Below, piece by piece: positions 10,390-20,000 of a stretch of DNA of 43,410 nt. How positions within the stretch are numbered: the first letter of the stretch is position 1; every line of letters starts with the position of its first letter. Below the pieces are notes generated by a model, which ran no database searches, was not told the origin of the DNA, and saw only the letters and a list, made by a program, of their open reading frames with translations. Both the position numbers and the translations under genes were made by a program. The stretch is taken from contig JBOZIK010000001.1 of assembly GCA_051453625.1 (NCBI GenBank), forward strand, positions 104,645,001 to 104,688,410, given 5' to 3'. The DNA is from Welwitschia mirabilis (taxonomy: Eukaryota > Gnetophyta > Gnetopsida > Welwitschiales).

Positions 10390-11046
10390 CTATGTGGAAG
10401 GAGCAGTACTTTGATTCTTGGAATGGCAGTTTCTAGCAATGTGTCCTTTCTCCTTACATTCATGATAGATGATGTTGCCTTGTAATCCATTATGAGGAGG
10501 TTGATTCCTGATGGAGATGGCCTTGGTTGTTCGTATCACTTGATTTTTCAGACCACTTCTTGTCTTGTGCATCTAGACAATCCTTTGTTTCCTTGTAAGC
10601 ATCCTCAATAGATTTAACCTCCAAAGTGTGGAGGATGCTTCTGACCTTGTGTGGAAGTGTAATAATGAAACTGTTAATGAGCTGCTTTTAGGAGAAATCT
10701 TTTGATACTTCATAAGACATTGGAATTCCAACCAGTGTTAATTTTGCTAAATGTAGACATTGAAATTCAACTATCTAATCATCCATAAAATCATCCAGAA
10801 TAAACTTCTTTTTAAATTCTTCTTCAACAATGTCCTAAGTGATTCTATGATCATATTTTTGTTGGCGTCAAAGCCACCATTTTTGTGCATTTCCTGTAAG
10901 AAAAAGTAGTGGTATAGATGCATCTTTTTTTTGGTGTATTCCAGAGGGTAAAGTACCTTTCCATCTGTTGAAACGATAACACAACTTCCTCATTGGTGCC
11001 TACTTTACCCTCATAGATTTGTAAATGGATCATTTTAGTGATCTCA

Positions 11047-11097
<51 letters not shown>

Positions 11098-11190
11098 TCC
11101 CCCCCTCCTCCTCCGTCTTTTATTGGACCATTTGTTTGGTTGGACAAAAATGCTTGTAGATTGGCTTCTGCATTCAGGAGCCTCATTTGT
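10390..11190 (-). pseudogene. Gypsy-1 gag remnant with zinc knuckle
   Basis: The - strand frame at 11186-10851 contains IHLQIYEGKVGTNEEVVLSF and QQMERYFTLWNTP, resembling the gag pattern W..Q.E.YF....I. Further on, 10848-10600 carries decayed helical gag sequence. At about 10465 the frame reads YHECKEKGHIARNCHSK, a CCHC knuckle in which the first Cys has become His. The (GA)n tract at 11053-11091 runs into the N-terminal frame as an Arg-Glu repeat. Frameshifts and stops preclude function. Confidence 0.7.
11053..11091. repeat. (TC)n microsatellite
   Basis: About 19 uninterrupted TC dinucleotides, followed by TGTCTCTTCC and a C-rich tail. It lies inside the gag region of Gypsy-1. Confidence 0.95.
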
Positions 11191-11590
11191 AGGCTTTATA
11201 GATCAATTTCTCTGTTAGGAGAATTTTGTTCAGAAGTGGATGGATGTTTGAGTTGTGTTTGCAAATCATGCTTCGTTGGTTGGCCAGGTTGTTCCAAACA
11301 CAAAAGGGGACAGCCTAGTCATTGAAGAGCTCTTGATTTTGCAAGCGAATCTCATGTAATTGGTTCTCAGTAGTGTCCATTCAAGAATTCACCCTCTGCT
11401 TCATGACTCTCCAATTGGTTCTATGTCCTCTTTCTACCATGACAACCCTGGTGGGTTCTATTGGCCTTAAATAGGTTTGCTTTAAGACATCCATTCTGTA
11501 ACTATCATGGTAGTTGATTAACGTTTGGCAATTGTTGGATTGGTTAGAAACTTGTGTAACTGCCATAATTATTTTAACTGTTGGAAAGTT
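11191..11590. other. Gypsy-1 region between gag and minisatellite
   Basis: This stretch lies upstream of gag on the - strand. No family is recognised. A - strand frame from 11767 to 11381 is open for 128 codons, but half of it is translated minisatellite. Confidence 0.35.
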
Positions 11591-11881
11591 AGGCAACTGT
11601 GATCTCAGGCTTGGGGATAGGCAACTATGACATTTGGCCTTGGGAGGCAAGCAATTGTGATGTTGGGCCTGGAAGGTAGACAACTGTGACATCAGGCTTG
11701 GGAGGCAAGCAACTGCAACATCAGGTTTGGGATAGGCAACTGTGACGTCAGTCCAGGGAATAAGCAATTGTGACGTCAGGCTAGGGAATAGGCAATTGTG
11801 ACATCAGATCTAGATGTCAGGCAATTGTGATATTAGAGTTAGGAGGCGAGCAATTGTGATGTTAGGTCTGGGAATAGGCAA

Positions 11882-11981
11882 NNNNNNNNNNNNNNNNNNN
11901 NNNNNNNNNNNNNNNNNNNNNNNNNNNNNNNNNNNNNNNNNNNNNNNNNNNNNNNNNNNNNNNNNNNNNNNNNNNNNNNNN
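11882..11981. other. 100-N assembly gap in the minisatellite
   Basis: The left flank AGGAGGCGAGCAATTGTGAT and the right flank AGGAGGCGAGCAAGTGTGAT differ by one base over about 40 bp. This may be an overlap not merged or simply neighbouring repeat units. Confidence 0.9.
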
Positions 11982-12322
11982 AGGAGGCGAGCAAGTGTGA
12001 TGTTAGGTCTGGGAATAGGCAACTGTGATGTCAGGTCCGACAGACAAGCAATTGCGATGTCAAGCCTGAAAATAGGCAATTGCGATGTCAGGCTTGAAAG
12101 GTGAGCAACTATAATGTCAGGCCTAGGAGGTGGGCAACTGCAATGTCAGGCCTAGCAAGAGGTAAGTGTGACGTCAGATCTTGGAGGTGGCAACTACGAC
12201 GTCAAGCCCGGGGAGAGGCATGTGTGACGTCAGGCCTGGGAGACAGGCAAAGGTGACATCAGATCTTGGAGGTGGCAATTGCGATGTGAGGCCTGAGAAG
12301 ACAGGCACCTTTGACGTCAGAC

Positions 12323-12332
12323 NNNNNNNNNN
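12323..12332. other. 10-N gap in the minisatellite
   Basis: A short gap inside the TGACGTCA array. Repeat number here is unreliable. Confidence 0.95.
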
Positions 12333-12420
12333 CCTTGGAGGCGGCAACTGCGATGATAGGCCTTGGAGGTAAGTAAGTATGACATCAGGCCTAGAAATAA
12401 GAAATTGTAACGTTGGACTT

Positions 12421-13060
12421 TGTGCCCGAGTGTGATGTCCGCCTTCAAATTGTGAAGCGTGACATCGGGCTTCTACAACCAAGTGCAATGTTGGCTTCCC
12501 ATGTGTGACATTGGACTTCATGCCCAACTGTGACGTTGGTCTTTGAATTGCGAAATTGGCCTCCAAGTGCGACATTGGACTTGTGTGGCCAGGTGTAATG
12601 TTGACCTCTAAGTATGACTTTAGTCTCCAAGTGCAATGTAAGAGTTTTGCAGCCAAGTGCGACGTCAGACTCTACGACCAAGTTTGACTTTGGCCTTCGC
12701 TGCGACGTCGGACTTTGTGGCTAAGTGCCACATCGGCCTTCGAACTCTAACATTGGACCTTGTGAGCAAGTGTAACGTCACCCTCGACTTGTGACATCTG
12801 AAAGGGCGACATTAGGAGTGGGACCTACAATCGTGACGTTAAGTTCTACCTTCAAATGTGATGTTAGAAGTGAGGCCAGTAGCTGTGACGTTGAGTTCTA
12901 TCTCTAACTGTGATGTTGGATGTGGGGCCCTCGACTGCGACATCAGACTGGTGGCCACATGTGATGTTCAGTGTGGGGCCCTCGATTGCGATGTCAGACC
13001 TGTGAACTAAGGGTGACATTGGATATGCTTACCAAGTGTGACAGTAAGCCTTATTTTCCA
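12421..13060. repeat. Diverged extension of the minisatellite
   Basis: Units become irregular but keep a core of the form GTGACGTYGG..TT..GGCCAAGTG (for example around 12480, 12660, 12830 and 12930). This is most likely an older, more diverged part of the same array. A 160-codon - strand frame at 12656-12174 is simply a translation of repeats. Confidence 0.6.
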
Positions 13061-14034
13061 TCCCCTATGTCATAGCTGAGTGGGTCTGCTGAACTGAGAT
13101 TAGCTGATGTTGATTGCTGTTAGCTTGAGGTGATAAAGACCTTCCTTCACTCATTTGGCTGTAACTTTTACATAAGGAATTGAAATGCTTATTATGACCA
13201 CATTCTGGAAAGCTTACGAAGAGCTTGACAGTGGGCATACCCAAAATTGATCAAAATTGACCATGTTTGTCATCATACCCAACATTTTTAGCTGTTTTTA
13301 CCACTGTTCTGTCATAACTTCCTTGTGTGAACTCAGTTTTTAGTTCCATCTGATTCTATACATTTCTATTTTTATGATCTAATAAACATTCTTGAATCAT
13401 TCTACTATGTATCATGTCATGCAGTAGAGTAGTAGGAGACTGCTGATGACACCATTCACACGGTGGAGGTATTGTTGATTTGGCATTCCTCTTGTTCTTA
13501 TATGTGATTATCCTTGTTGCTGCACTGATTTCTCTCTAGTTTATGTAGAACAACTAGAAAACTTGTATCTGTCTGCAAATAAGTCTAGGGTCAACATGGC
13601 TTCTCTAGCTTCCTTGAACTTGAGCAATGCACATCTAATGAGAAGACTAGCAAAGAACCAACAAATGGTGCAGATTTGCACAAATAGATAGGCTATTATT
13701 ATTGATGTTGTCAAGTCATATATCATGGCGGAGAGATCTCATGTGAACATTTGGTAGGGAAGCTTTGGAAAAACATGATGATGATAACTTTACTGTGGAG
13801 TATCTCCTTTAAGGAGACTTGGCTGTTTGCTTTTGCTCTCTCCGTCTTCCGTTTTTGGGTAGGGAAAATGGGCTTCTTCAAGTTCCTTCCTTACTTTGAT
13901 GTATTCCTTTTTCTGTCATTTGAATTTTTTGTACTGCTGCTTGATCTTAATGAAAATTAGGTGTTTCTTATGAAATCTTTCTTTCATATTTTCTTCTATT
14001 TGGATCTTTGAAAGATAGCAGTTCACTATCTTCA
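13061..14034. other. Gypsy-1 5' leader, non-repetitive part
   Basis: Between the minisatellite and the PBS I see no recognisable coding sequence. Short frames such as 13751-13960 (+) do not resemble a known protein. Confidence 0.4.
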
Positions 14035-14048
14035 TGACTTTGATACCA
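14035..14048 (-). promoter_or_regulatory. Gypsy-1 primer binding site (tRNA-iMet)
   Basis: On the - strand, two bases after the LTR end, the sequence is TGGTATCAAAGTCA. The canonical plant initiator tRNA-Met site is TGGTATCAGAGCCA, so 12 of 14 bases agree and both differences are transitions. Position and orientation establish that the element is on the - strand. Confidence 0.8.
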
Positions 14049-14050
14049 AT

Positions 14051-14477
14051 TGTAATGTCCCAAATTACTTAATTAAGATTGAACGTGCATTTAATAAGGA
14101 ACATTAGAAATTAAGGAACAAGGAATTTGATAACACATCAGTTGGGAAAAAATGACGTATCTCTTTATTAAAATAGCAGCAATTTGTCCTCTGTGCCTTG
14201 TTCCAGCCTTGGACTAGGGGTCAAAGGTAAAGACGTGGGCTTCAACTCCAGCTCCCCTCCTGGGCCCCCTGGGGTTCAGCCAAGGTTGTCGTCGGTTACA
14301 TCCATTTAGTCTATCTATCCCCACCTAACGCCACAGGCTTATAAACAAAACGAAGGAACACAATGTTACAAATTCAAGGGTCACATCCTTTCATTACAAT
14401 AGCAGTGATCCTTAAAACTGTTCTCTAATTACATTTAACAATATTCACTTAATGAATAGTGATTTTGGAACACTACA
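14051..14477 (-). repeat. Gypsy-1 LTR (5' LTR in element orientation)
   Basis: 427 bp, starting TGTAATGTCC and ending GGAACACTACA. It pairs with 8879-9244. It contains the tRNA-like segment described for the other copy (TGGACTAGGGG at 14210-14220). It would carry the element's promoter on the - strand. Confidence 0.85.
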
Positions 14478-14876
14478 ATTTTGGATCAACAAAAATCCAC
14501 AACATGGTTTACTTTTTTTTAGTGTGGTGCTAGAATTAGTCAGCAAAGCAGGAGGCAATTAATTACTTTGACTTTTACTACTGAAGCTGAATATGTTGTA
14601 GCATCTACAACTTGTAGAGAAGTTGCCTAGTTATACAAACTAGCTTTTAAAATTGAATTAAAAATTCAAGATATTTGCATGGATTGTATCGGTCCAAGCA
14701 CAGTATGTTTTGCAAAGAATCCTGCATTTCATTCAAGGAGCAGATACATTGAAGTCGAAAGCGATTACATCATATTTTTTGTAGAAAAAGGCCCAATACA
14801 ATTAAAAATAAAAAAAACTAAAAACTCTGCTGATGAGAATATTGCTAATATGCTTAGAAAGCTTATAATTGTGTAG
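14478..14876 (+). pseudogene. Copia-2 RNase H, second half
   Basis: After the Gypsy-1 end the Copia reading resumes as DQQKSTT (about 14484), then AISQQSRRQLITL, TTEAEYVVASTTCREVA (about 14578) and, in an open frame at 14679-14876, FAKNPAFHSRSRYIEVESDY. These match the Copia RNase H landmarks GDLD..KST.G, S.TEAEY and HLAKNP..H.R.KHI. The usual Trp-Leu after CREVA appears as a stop (TAG). Confidence 0.8.
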
Positions 14877-14970
14877 AAGTTTAATTGATGCAGATTGGGT
14901 TCTGAACTATAGAAGTTTTAAAAGTTGATAATGGCTTGAATGACCCTGAAATACCCCAAAAGTATACAAT

Positions 14971-14981
14971 AAAGGGGGCCA
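14971..14981 (+). promoter_or_regulatory. Copia-2 polypurine tract
   Basis: AAAGGGGGCCA sits directly before the TG start of the right LTR and about 100 bp after the RNase H stop, as expected for plus-strand priming. Confidence 0.55.
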
Positions 14982-15374
14982 TGTTAAATATTAACAGAGA
15001 CTTTGTTGTAATTGGTGGTACTGCAGAGTGTATACACATCATTGTAAGCTAGTATGGCCCTTTGTGCTGGTTCAGGCAACCGCCTTGGTTTCTTTCTTCT
15101 TCTTTTTTTGGAATGGTAACCACTATTTAATATTATTAGGGCTGATTCCAGATAATAAATAAAAGTGCTGAATGTAATATTAGGGTCAGTCTTTTAATCC
15201 TAATCTGATTATATTAAAGAGCAAGTACAGAGATTTGTACTTCTCTGAGGATGTCATGTAAAAAGAACCCAAACACATGAATTCTATCTGCTCCTGTTAT
15301 TACTTGCATATCTTGTTTACTTTTTATTTCTTATTTGCTGTTTTTTGTTTCAGCTAATCATTATTTTTCTGTCA
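14982..15374 (+). repeat. Right LTR of Copia-2
   Basis: It starts TGTTAAATATTAACAG and ends TTTCTGTCA. It pairs with 6573-7100 (see there). It lies about 1.6 kb before the first visible BSL exon, on the same strand. Confidence 0.55.
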
Positions 15375-15610
15375 CCTCTTTTGTCAAAGTATCTATTAAA
15401 TGTAATACAGACTTCGTTTGATAGAATTAATGGAGGGCTTACTTTTATATCCTGGAGGTTCATTCCCTTTCGTTATGCTTTTTCATTTCTGTGGAATACC
15501 CAGATTTTCAGTTTTCTGATTTTGAGATTGCTATACCAAGTTTCTAGCATATCACTTAGTATAATTTGTTTGCTGTTTGGCTTCAGTTTCTTGTATCCTT
15601 TCTGTACAGG
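15375..15610. other. Intron sequence upstream of the BSL exons
   Basis: T-rich sequence with no recognised exon. I looked for the GDxHG phosphatase exon that should precede 17009 and did not find it here or up to 17008. Confidence 0.4.
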
Positions 15611-16022
15611 TTGACATGCATTTAGACAAAACTCACGAAAGAAAGATCTGCACACGCTTTGTGTTATTCTTGATTTTGATGCTTCCCAAAAGACTTTTAA
15701 TAGGAGTTTTGTTACATATTCCTTTCGTGTCTTCTTTGAAATCCAAGCATTTTGGAGTTATATTTTTTGTGGTAATTGTCCTTTCAAATTATTAGTCACA
15801 TAATTCTCTCTGCCTATTGTGGATTGACATTGATTTAGACAAAAGAAAGATCTGCAAGCCCTTTTGTGTTACTCTTGATTTTGATGCTTCCCAAAAGGCT
15901 ATAGGAGATTTGGTTACATATTCCTTTCCTGTCTTCTTTCAAATCCAAGCGTTCTGGACTTAATATTTTTTGCGGTAATTGTTCTTTCAAATTATTAGTC
16001 ACATATTTCTACCTGCCTACTG
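15611..16022. repeat. Imperfect tandem duplication, period ~213 bp
   Basis: The segment starting TTGACATGCATTTAGACAAA at 15611 repeats at 15824 (TTGACATTGATTTAGACAAA). The phrases TTGATTTTGATGCTTCCCAA and TTTCAAATTATTAGTCACAT occur in each copy. The second copy is shorter by a few small deletions. It is intronic. Confidence 0.8.
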
Positions 16023-17008
16023 CTGGTGGTTGTTTCATCATATGAAACAACCATTAATATGAAACGTAAGGTTTGTGGATGGGGCTTTGTCAGAGAAATC
16101 TGATTAATTTGTGCCTGAAAAATCTTAACATGTGTTCCATTTAGAAGGATCTACTTTCCGACAGACACCTGCGGGCCTCTCAACAAATCGAAGACCAGGA
16201 AGCAGGATTTTCTATCCTCAGTAAAATTCAACAGCAAACAGTATAGAGGAAAACATCTTGCGCAAAGCCATGACTGTAACGTAACTGGGAGTTCCATCCT
16301 GCATTTCACATTTGACTGTGGAGGACTTACTTTATTAATGCAGGGGAGGTTACAACCACTACAACTAGCCCTTTCAAAATACGAGAAATCAGTTTTCCCC
16401 TCTTATTACTGAATTGACATGGATGTTGTCCCGTTTGTACCCAAGAGAAGGAAAACTGCAACAACAATCTTACTTTTTGACTGCATAACATTTAAAATAT
16501 AGGATATTAGGTATGTCAATTTCAATGAGTAAACCAACATCGATGATTAAAAGGCAGGATAGAATGTTTCTGGTAAGCACTAATCTAAAAGGTATCATGG
16601 CATATGCTCTTGGCTTCATGATGCTCACCAGACAAGATTGGAAGTCACACAAGAAAAGTTACTTTTCAATACATTCACTAGATTCAATTTTTCATGTTGG
16701 CATAAAGTTCAAGCTTCTGTGACTCTTGGTTTGAGTTAATCAGTGAATAGTTCGAGGGATTTTTTGAGATGGTCTTTCGTGTTCTGGAATAGCTTCACAT
16801 ACATCTGCATTCAAGCTTTTATTATAGCCTCTTATGTTGGTTTTCAGACTGTAATTGTGTTATAAGGTCTTCTTGTAAAATCTATATTTATCTTTCTGCA
16901 GTTTAGGCTTTGCTATTGATTTTTATAGTCTACTGTGAAAATACTTGCATTAATATAGCAGTACACCAGGAGTTAAATGTTGATTGTTTTGCTGCTTCTT
17001 CCTCACAG
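16023..17008. other. 3' end of the upstream BSL intron
   Basis: No coding sequence is recognised. Two open frames of about 60-69 codons overlap at 16470-16722 on opposite strands and match nothing I know. The intron ends in a pyrimidine-rich tract and CCTCACAG just before 17009. Confidence 0.4.
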
Positions 17009-17093
17009 TTATATTGACTATCTTTTCTTGGGAGATTATGTGGATCGAGGACAGCATAGTCTGGAAACTATTGCACTTTTACTTGCCCTTAAG
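17009..17093 (+). CDS. BSL2/BSL3: BSL exon with GDYVDRG
   Basis: Acceptor CCTCACAG, donor GTACAA. The first base completes a codon begun in an upstream exon. The exon encodes 28 residues from [14 protein letters not shown] to LLLALK. It includes the second metal-binding motif of PPP phosphatases. Confidence 0.93.
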
Positions 17094-20000
17094 GTACAAT
17101 AAGTAATGCATGAGGAGTAATTTTTTTTCATTTAAGTGATCTGTGTTTTCCCCGTATGGCTTGATTGCAACGACTTAAGCAGTTTTTTTGGGACAGGTGG
17201 AGCATCCTTTTAATGTGCATTTGATTAGAGGGAACCACGAAGCTGCAGACATCAATGCACTATTTGGCTTCAGGACTGAGTGTATTGAGCGATTGGTATA
17301 TATTATGTGACTATCTTTTAACATCTCGATGATTTGTTTGGTTTATATAAAATTGCAAGTCAATTGAATCTGCTTGTGGACAGGGAGAGAAAGAAGGGAT
17401 ATGGGTGTGGCAGCGAATTAATCAGTTGTTCAATTGGCTACCTCTGGCAGCTTTGATAGAGAAGAAAATTATTTGCATGCATGGTGGAATTGGACGATCA
17501 ATTAATCATATTGAGCAAATAGAAAACTTGCAACGTCCTATCACTATGGAAACAGGCTCTGGGGTTCTCATGGATCTCCTATGGTAACCTCTTTAACTTA
17601 ATGGATCCTTTCACTGAGAAGTTTTTAAAATACACAAATTCATCACTAACGAAGATGTTATCTGTTTGGTAGGTCTGATCCAACTGAGAATGATAGTGTT
17701 GAAGGTTTGAGACCAAATGCTAGAGGGCCTGGTCTTGTGACATTTGGAGTAAGTTTCTACTATGTTTCATATGCATATGACAATATAATACTACGTTAAG
17801 TTTGCAAGGAAATTGAATTTGCATGACTGTCTTCATGCTTTAATTATTTATTACTTTCTTAAAAAATGGTACTAGTCGAAAAAGATAAAGAGAGTACATC
17901 TGTAGATAAGCTACTTACTGCTAGTTTTTCCAGCGCACTTTGATGTAAGATCTTTACTTTTATTAAAAATATAAGTTTGTACTGCTATTTTCGGCAATGA
18001 CCATGCATTGTTAAATAAGGCCTACGTGCTAGGAAACTGGTGCCAACAGAGGGGATGGAGTAGGTCATAAACAAAATGTGGTCTATAAACAACATCCTGA
18101 GACTGATTTGCTTTCACAAACACATGCAGTAGTTCCAAACTGGCTACTGCTATATGAATGAAAGTGATAGGAAAAGCAAGCGTACCAAGTTTTATGTTAA
18201 TATTTAAAAGAAAGTAAATGTTGTCCAAAATCATCTATATAATTCAAACCATATCAAACGACAGAAAACTTAGCAGAGGCAAACTCTAGGTTCTTTTTCT
18301 GTTTAATCTTATGGATGGAAAACATTTGCTTTTGAATCAAACACAAAACCATTAGATGATGTAGTGGCTGTTAATAGTTATTGAAAAATCAACAGAATGA
18401 CATGCAAAATGATACTTGGTAGAATACAAATATTGTAAATGGTAATAAGCAATAATAACTAGCAGATAGCAATTTTCACAATTTTAAAGAAACAGATTAC
18501 AAATATTAGAAAATTATTGACTTCTCAAATCACCTTATGAGTGGATTGAGCCTGTGATAACATTCATCTAGTTTAGATATGAANNNNNNNNNNNNNNNNN
18601 NNNNNNNNNNNNNNNNNNNNNNNNNNNNNNNNNNNNNNNNNNNNNNNNNNNNNNNNNNNNNNNNNNNNNNNNNNNNNNNNNNNNNNNNNNNNNNNNNNNN
18701 NNNNNNNNNNNNNNNNNNNNNNNNNNNNNNNNNNNNNNNNNNNNNNNNNNNNNNNNNNNNNNNNNNNNNNNNNNNNNNNNNNNNNNNNNNNNNNNNNNNN
18801 NNNNNNNNNNNNNNNNNNNNNNNNNNNNNNNNNNNNNNNNNNNNNNNNNNNNNNNNNNNNNNNNNNNNNNNNNNNNNNNNNNNNNNNNNNNNNNNNNNNN
18901 NNNNNNNNNNNNNNNNNNNNNNNNNNNNNNNNNNNNNNNNNNNNNNNNNNNNNNNNNNNNNNNNNNNNNNNNNNNNNNNNNNNNNNNNNNNNNNNNNNNN
19001 NNNNNNNNNNNNNNNNNNNNNNNNNNNNNNNNNNNNNNNNNNNNNNNNNNNNNNNNNNNNNNNNNNNNNNNNNNNNNNNNNNNNNNNNNNNNNNNNNNNN
19101 NNNNNNNNNNNNNNNNNNNNNNNNNNNNNNNNNNNNNNNNNNNNNNNNNNNNNNNNNNNNNNNNNNCGATGCCATATAAAAGTAGTGAAACAAAGGGGTT
19201 GTGAATACACCTATTTTTGAGGTTTTTTTCTTTCCTATATGAAAATATTCTAGTTTTCCTATGAGCATTCAAATTTTCAAGATTTCCAACTAGATTTCCC
19301 CAAGTGGATTTTTTAAGCTAATTGTCAACTTGCTGAGACTCACCTATATAAAGTGCTTACATCAAGACTCTTGTTGAATTGAAGCAACTTTCTTTGTGAT
19401 GCTGTATATATACTTCGAAATTGCTCGAATTGATTTCTTTAGCAGTAAATTCTGCTTCTCAATTTACTGTTATTTATTGATCAGAATCATCAGAAGTTTA
19501 CTTTTTTGAACAGTTATCTTTGATATCTATTGTAATATATATCAGTAAATTCTGCTTCTCAATTTACTGTTATTTATTGATCACAATCATCGGAAGTTTA
19601 CTTTTTTTTAACATTTATCTTTGATCACAATCATGAAAATTATAATTGTATCCCACTAAGCAGGGGGCTGGGCTTAAGCCAAATCTCATGATTTGCTCTA
19701 AAACGTGCATATATTGCTCTATTAATGGTGGATGTCCAAATTTGACTTTACGTCTTCCAACGTTCACTTTTACTTGACCATTAAACGATGGAATGTCTTC
19801 TTGATATGTACATTTGGTTTTTTTTCTCTGCAGCCTGATAGAGTACTGGACTTTTGCAAAAGAAATGACTTGCAACTCATTATAAGGGCACATGAGTGTG
19901 TTATGGATGGATTTGAACGTTTTGCTCAAGGACACTTAATCACACTTTTCTCAGCTACCAATTATTGTGGTATGGATATTTTGCTTGATTGAATAATTGA

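Larger units (their letters stand above)
11591..12420. repeat. Minisatellite of ~28-30 bp units with TGACGTCA cores
   Basis: Imperfect head-to-tail units of the form GGCAAYTGTGAYGTCAGGCY plus a short purine linker. The core is often TGACGTCA: exact copies at 11743-11750, 11771-11778, 12169-12176, 12225-12232 and 12312-12319. Neighbouring units carry TGACATCA or TGATGTCA, as expected if CpG decayed by deamination. Two N gaps (11882-11981, 12323-12332) interrupt the array. It lies in the Gypsy-1 leader between PBS and gag. Confidence 0.85.
8879..14477 (-). mobile_element. Gypsy-1: Ty3/Gypsy element nested in Copia-2, - strand
   Basis: Direct repeats of 366 and 427 bp bound the element, which starts TGTAATG and ends CACTACA. 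On the - strand the order is LTR (14477-14051), PBS (14048-14035), long leader with minisatellite, gag (about 11190-10390), integrase (about 10080-9515), PPT, LTR (9244-8879). Flanks ATTTG (8874-8878) and ATTTT-G (14478-14483) look like a target-site duplication, and removing the element restores the Copia frame GDL-DQQKSTT. Protease, RT and RNase H are missing, so it was non-autonomous or later deleted. Confidence 0.85.
6573..15374 (+). mobile_element. Copia-2: internally deleted Copia element carrying a nested Gypsy
   Basis: Similar LTR sequences lie at 6573-7100 and 14982-15374. Between them are gag (7180-8160), the 3' half of RT with YVDD at 8493-8504, and RNase H in two pieces (to 8878 and from 14478). 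Protease, integrase and the front of RT are missing, so an internal deletion near 8160-8325 preceded or followed insertion of Gypsy-1. A shared TCTTTTG lies at both outer edges (about 6568 and 15377) and may be a blurred target-site duplication. Confidence 0.65.
17749..19833. other. Long BSL intron (2085 bp with a 583 bp N gap)
   Basis: It contains AT-rich sequence, the N gap at 18584-19166 and a 100-bp-period tandem duplication. It ends in a T-rich tract and CTCTGCAG. A - strand frame at about 19640-19810 looks unusually protein-like (see findings). Confidence 0.8.

Noticed and set aside
11591-12420. Regular repeats with short variable linkers, superficially like a CRISPR array
   Set aside because: The units are degenerate and contiguous, without unique spacers of constant length. 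The context is a plant Gypsy element.
12174-12656. 160-codon open frame on the - strand
   Set aside because: It is a translation of the minisatellite and crosses a 10-N gap. The variable unit length would break any frame.
16470-16722. Overlapping 60-69 codon frames on opposite strands
   Set aside because: No recognisable similarity, and they lie inside the upstream BSL intron.
18530-19272. Long frames across the gap in the BSL intron
   Set aside because: Almost entirely Ns; they carry no information.
19615-19935. 106-codon - strand frame overlapping the RAHE exon
   Set aside because: The part over 19834-19935 is the shadow of the BSL exon. Only the intronic part was kept as a low-interest finding.
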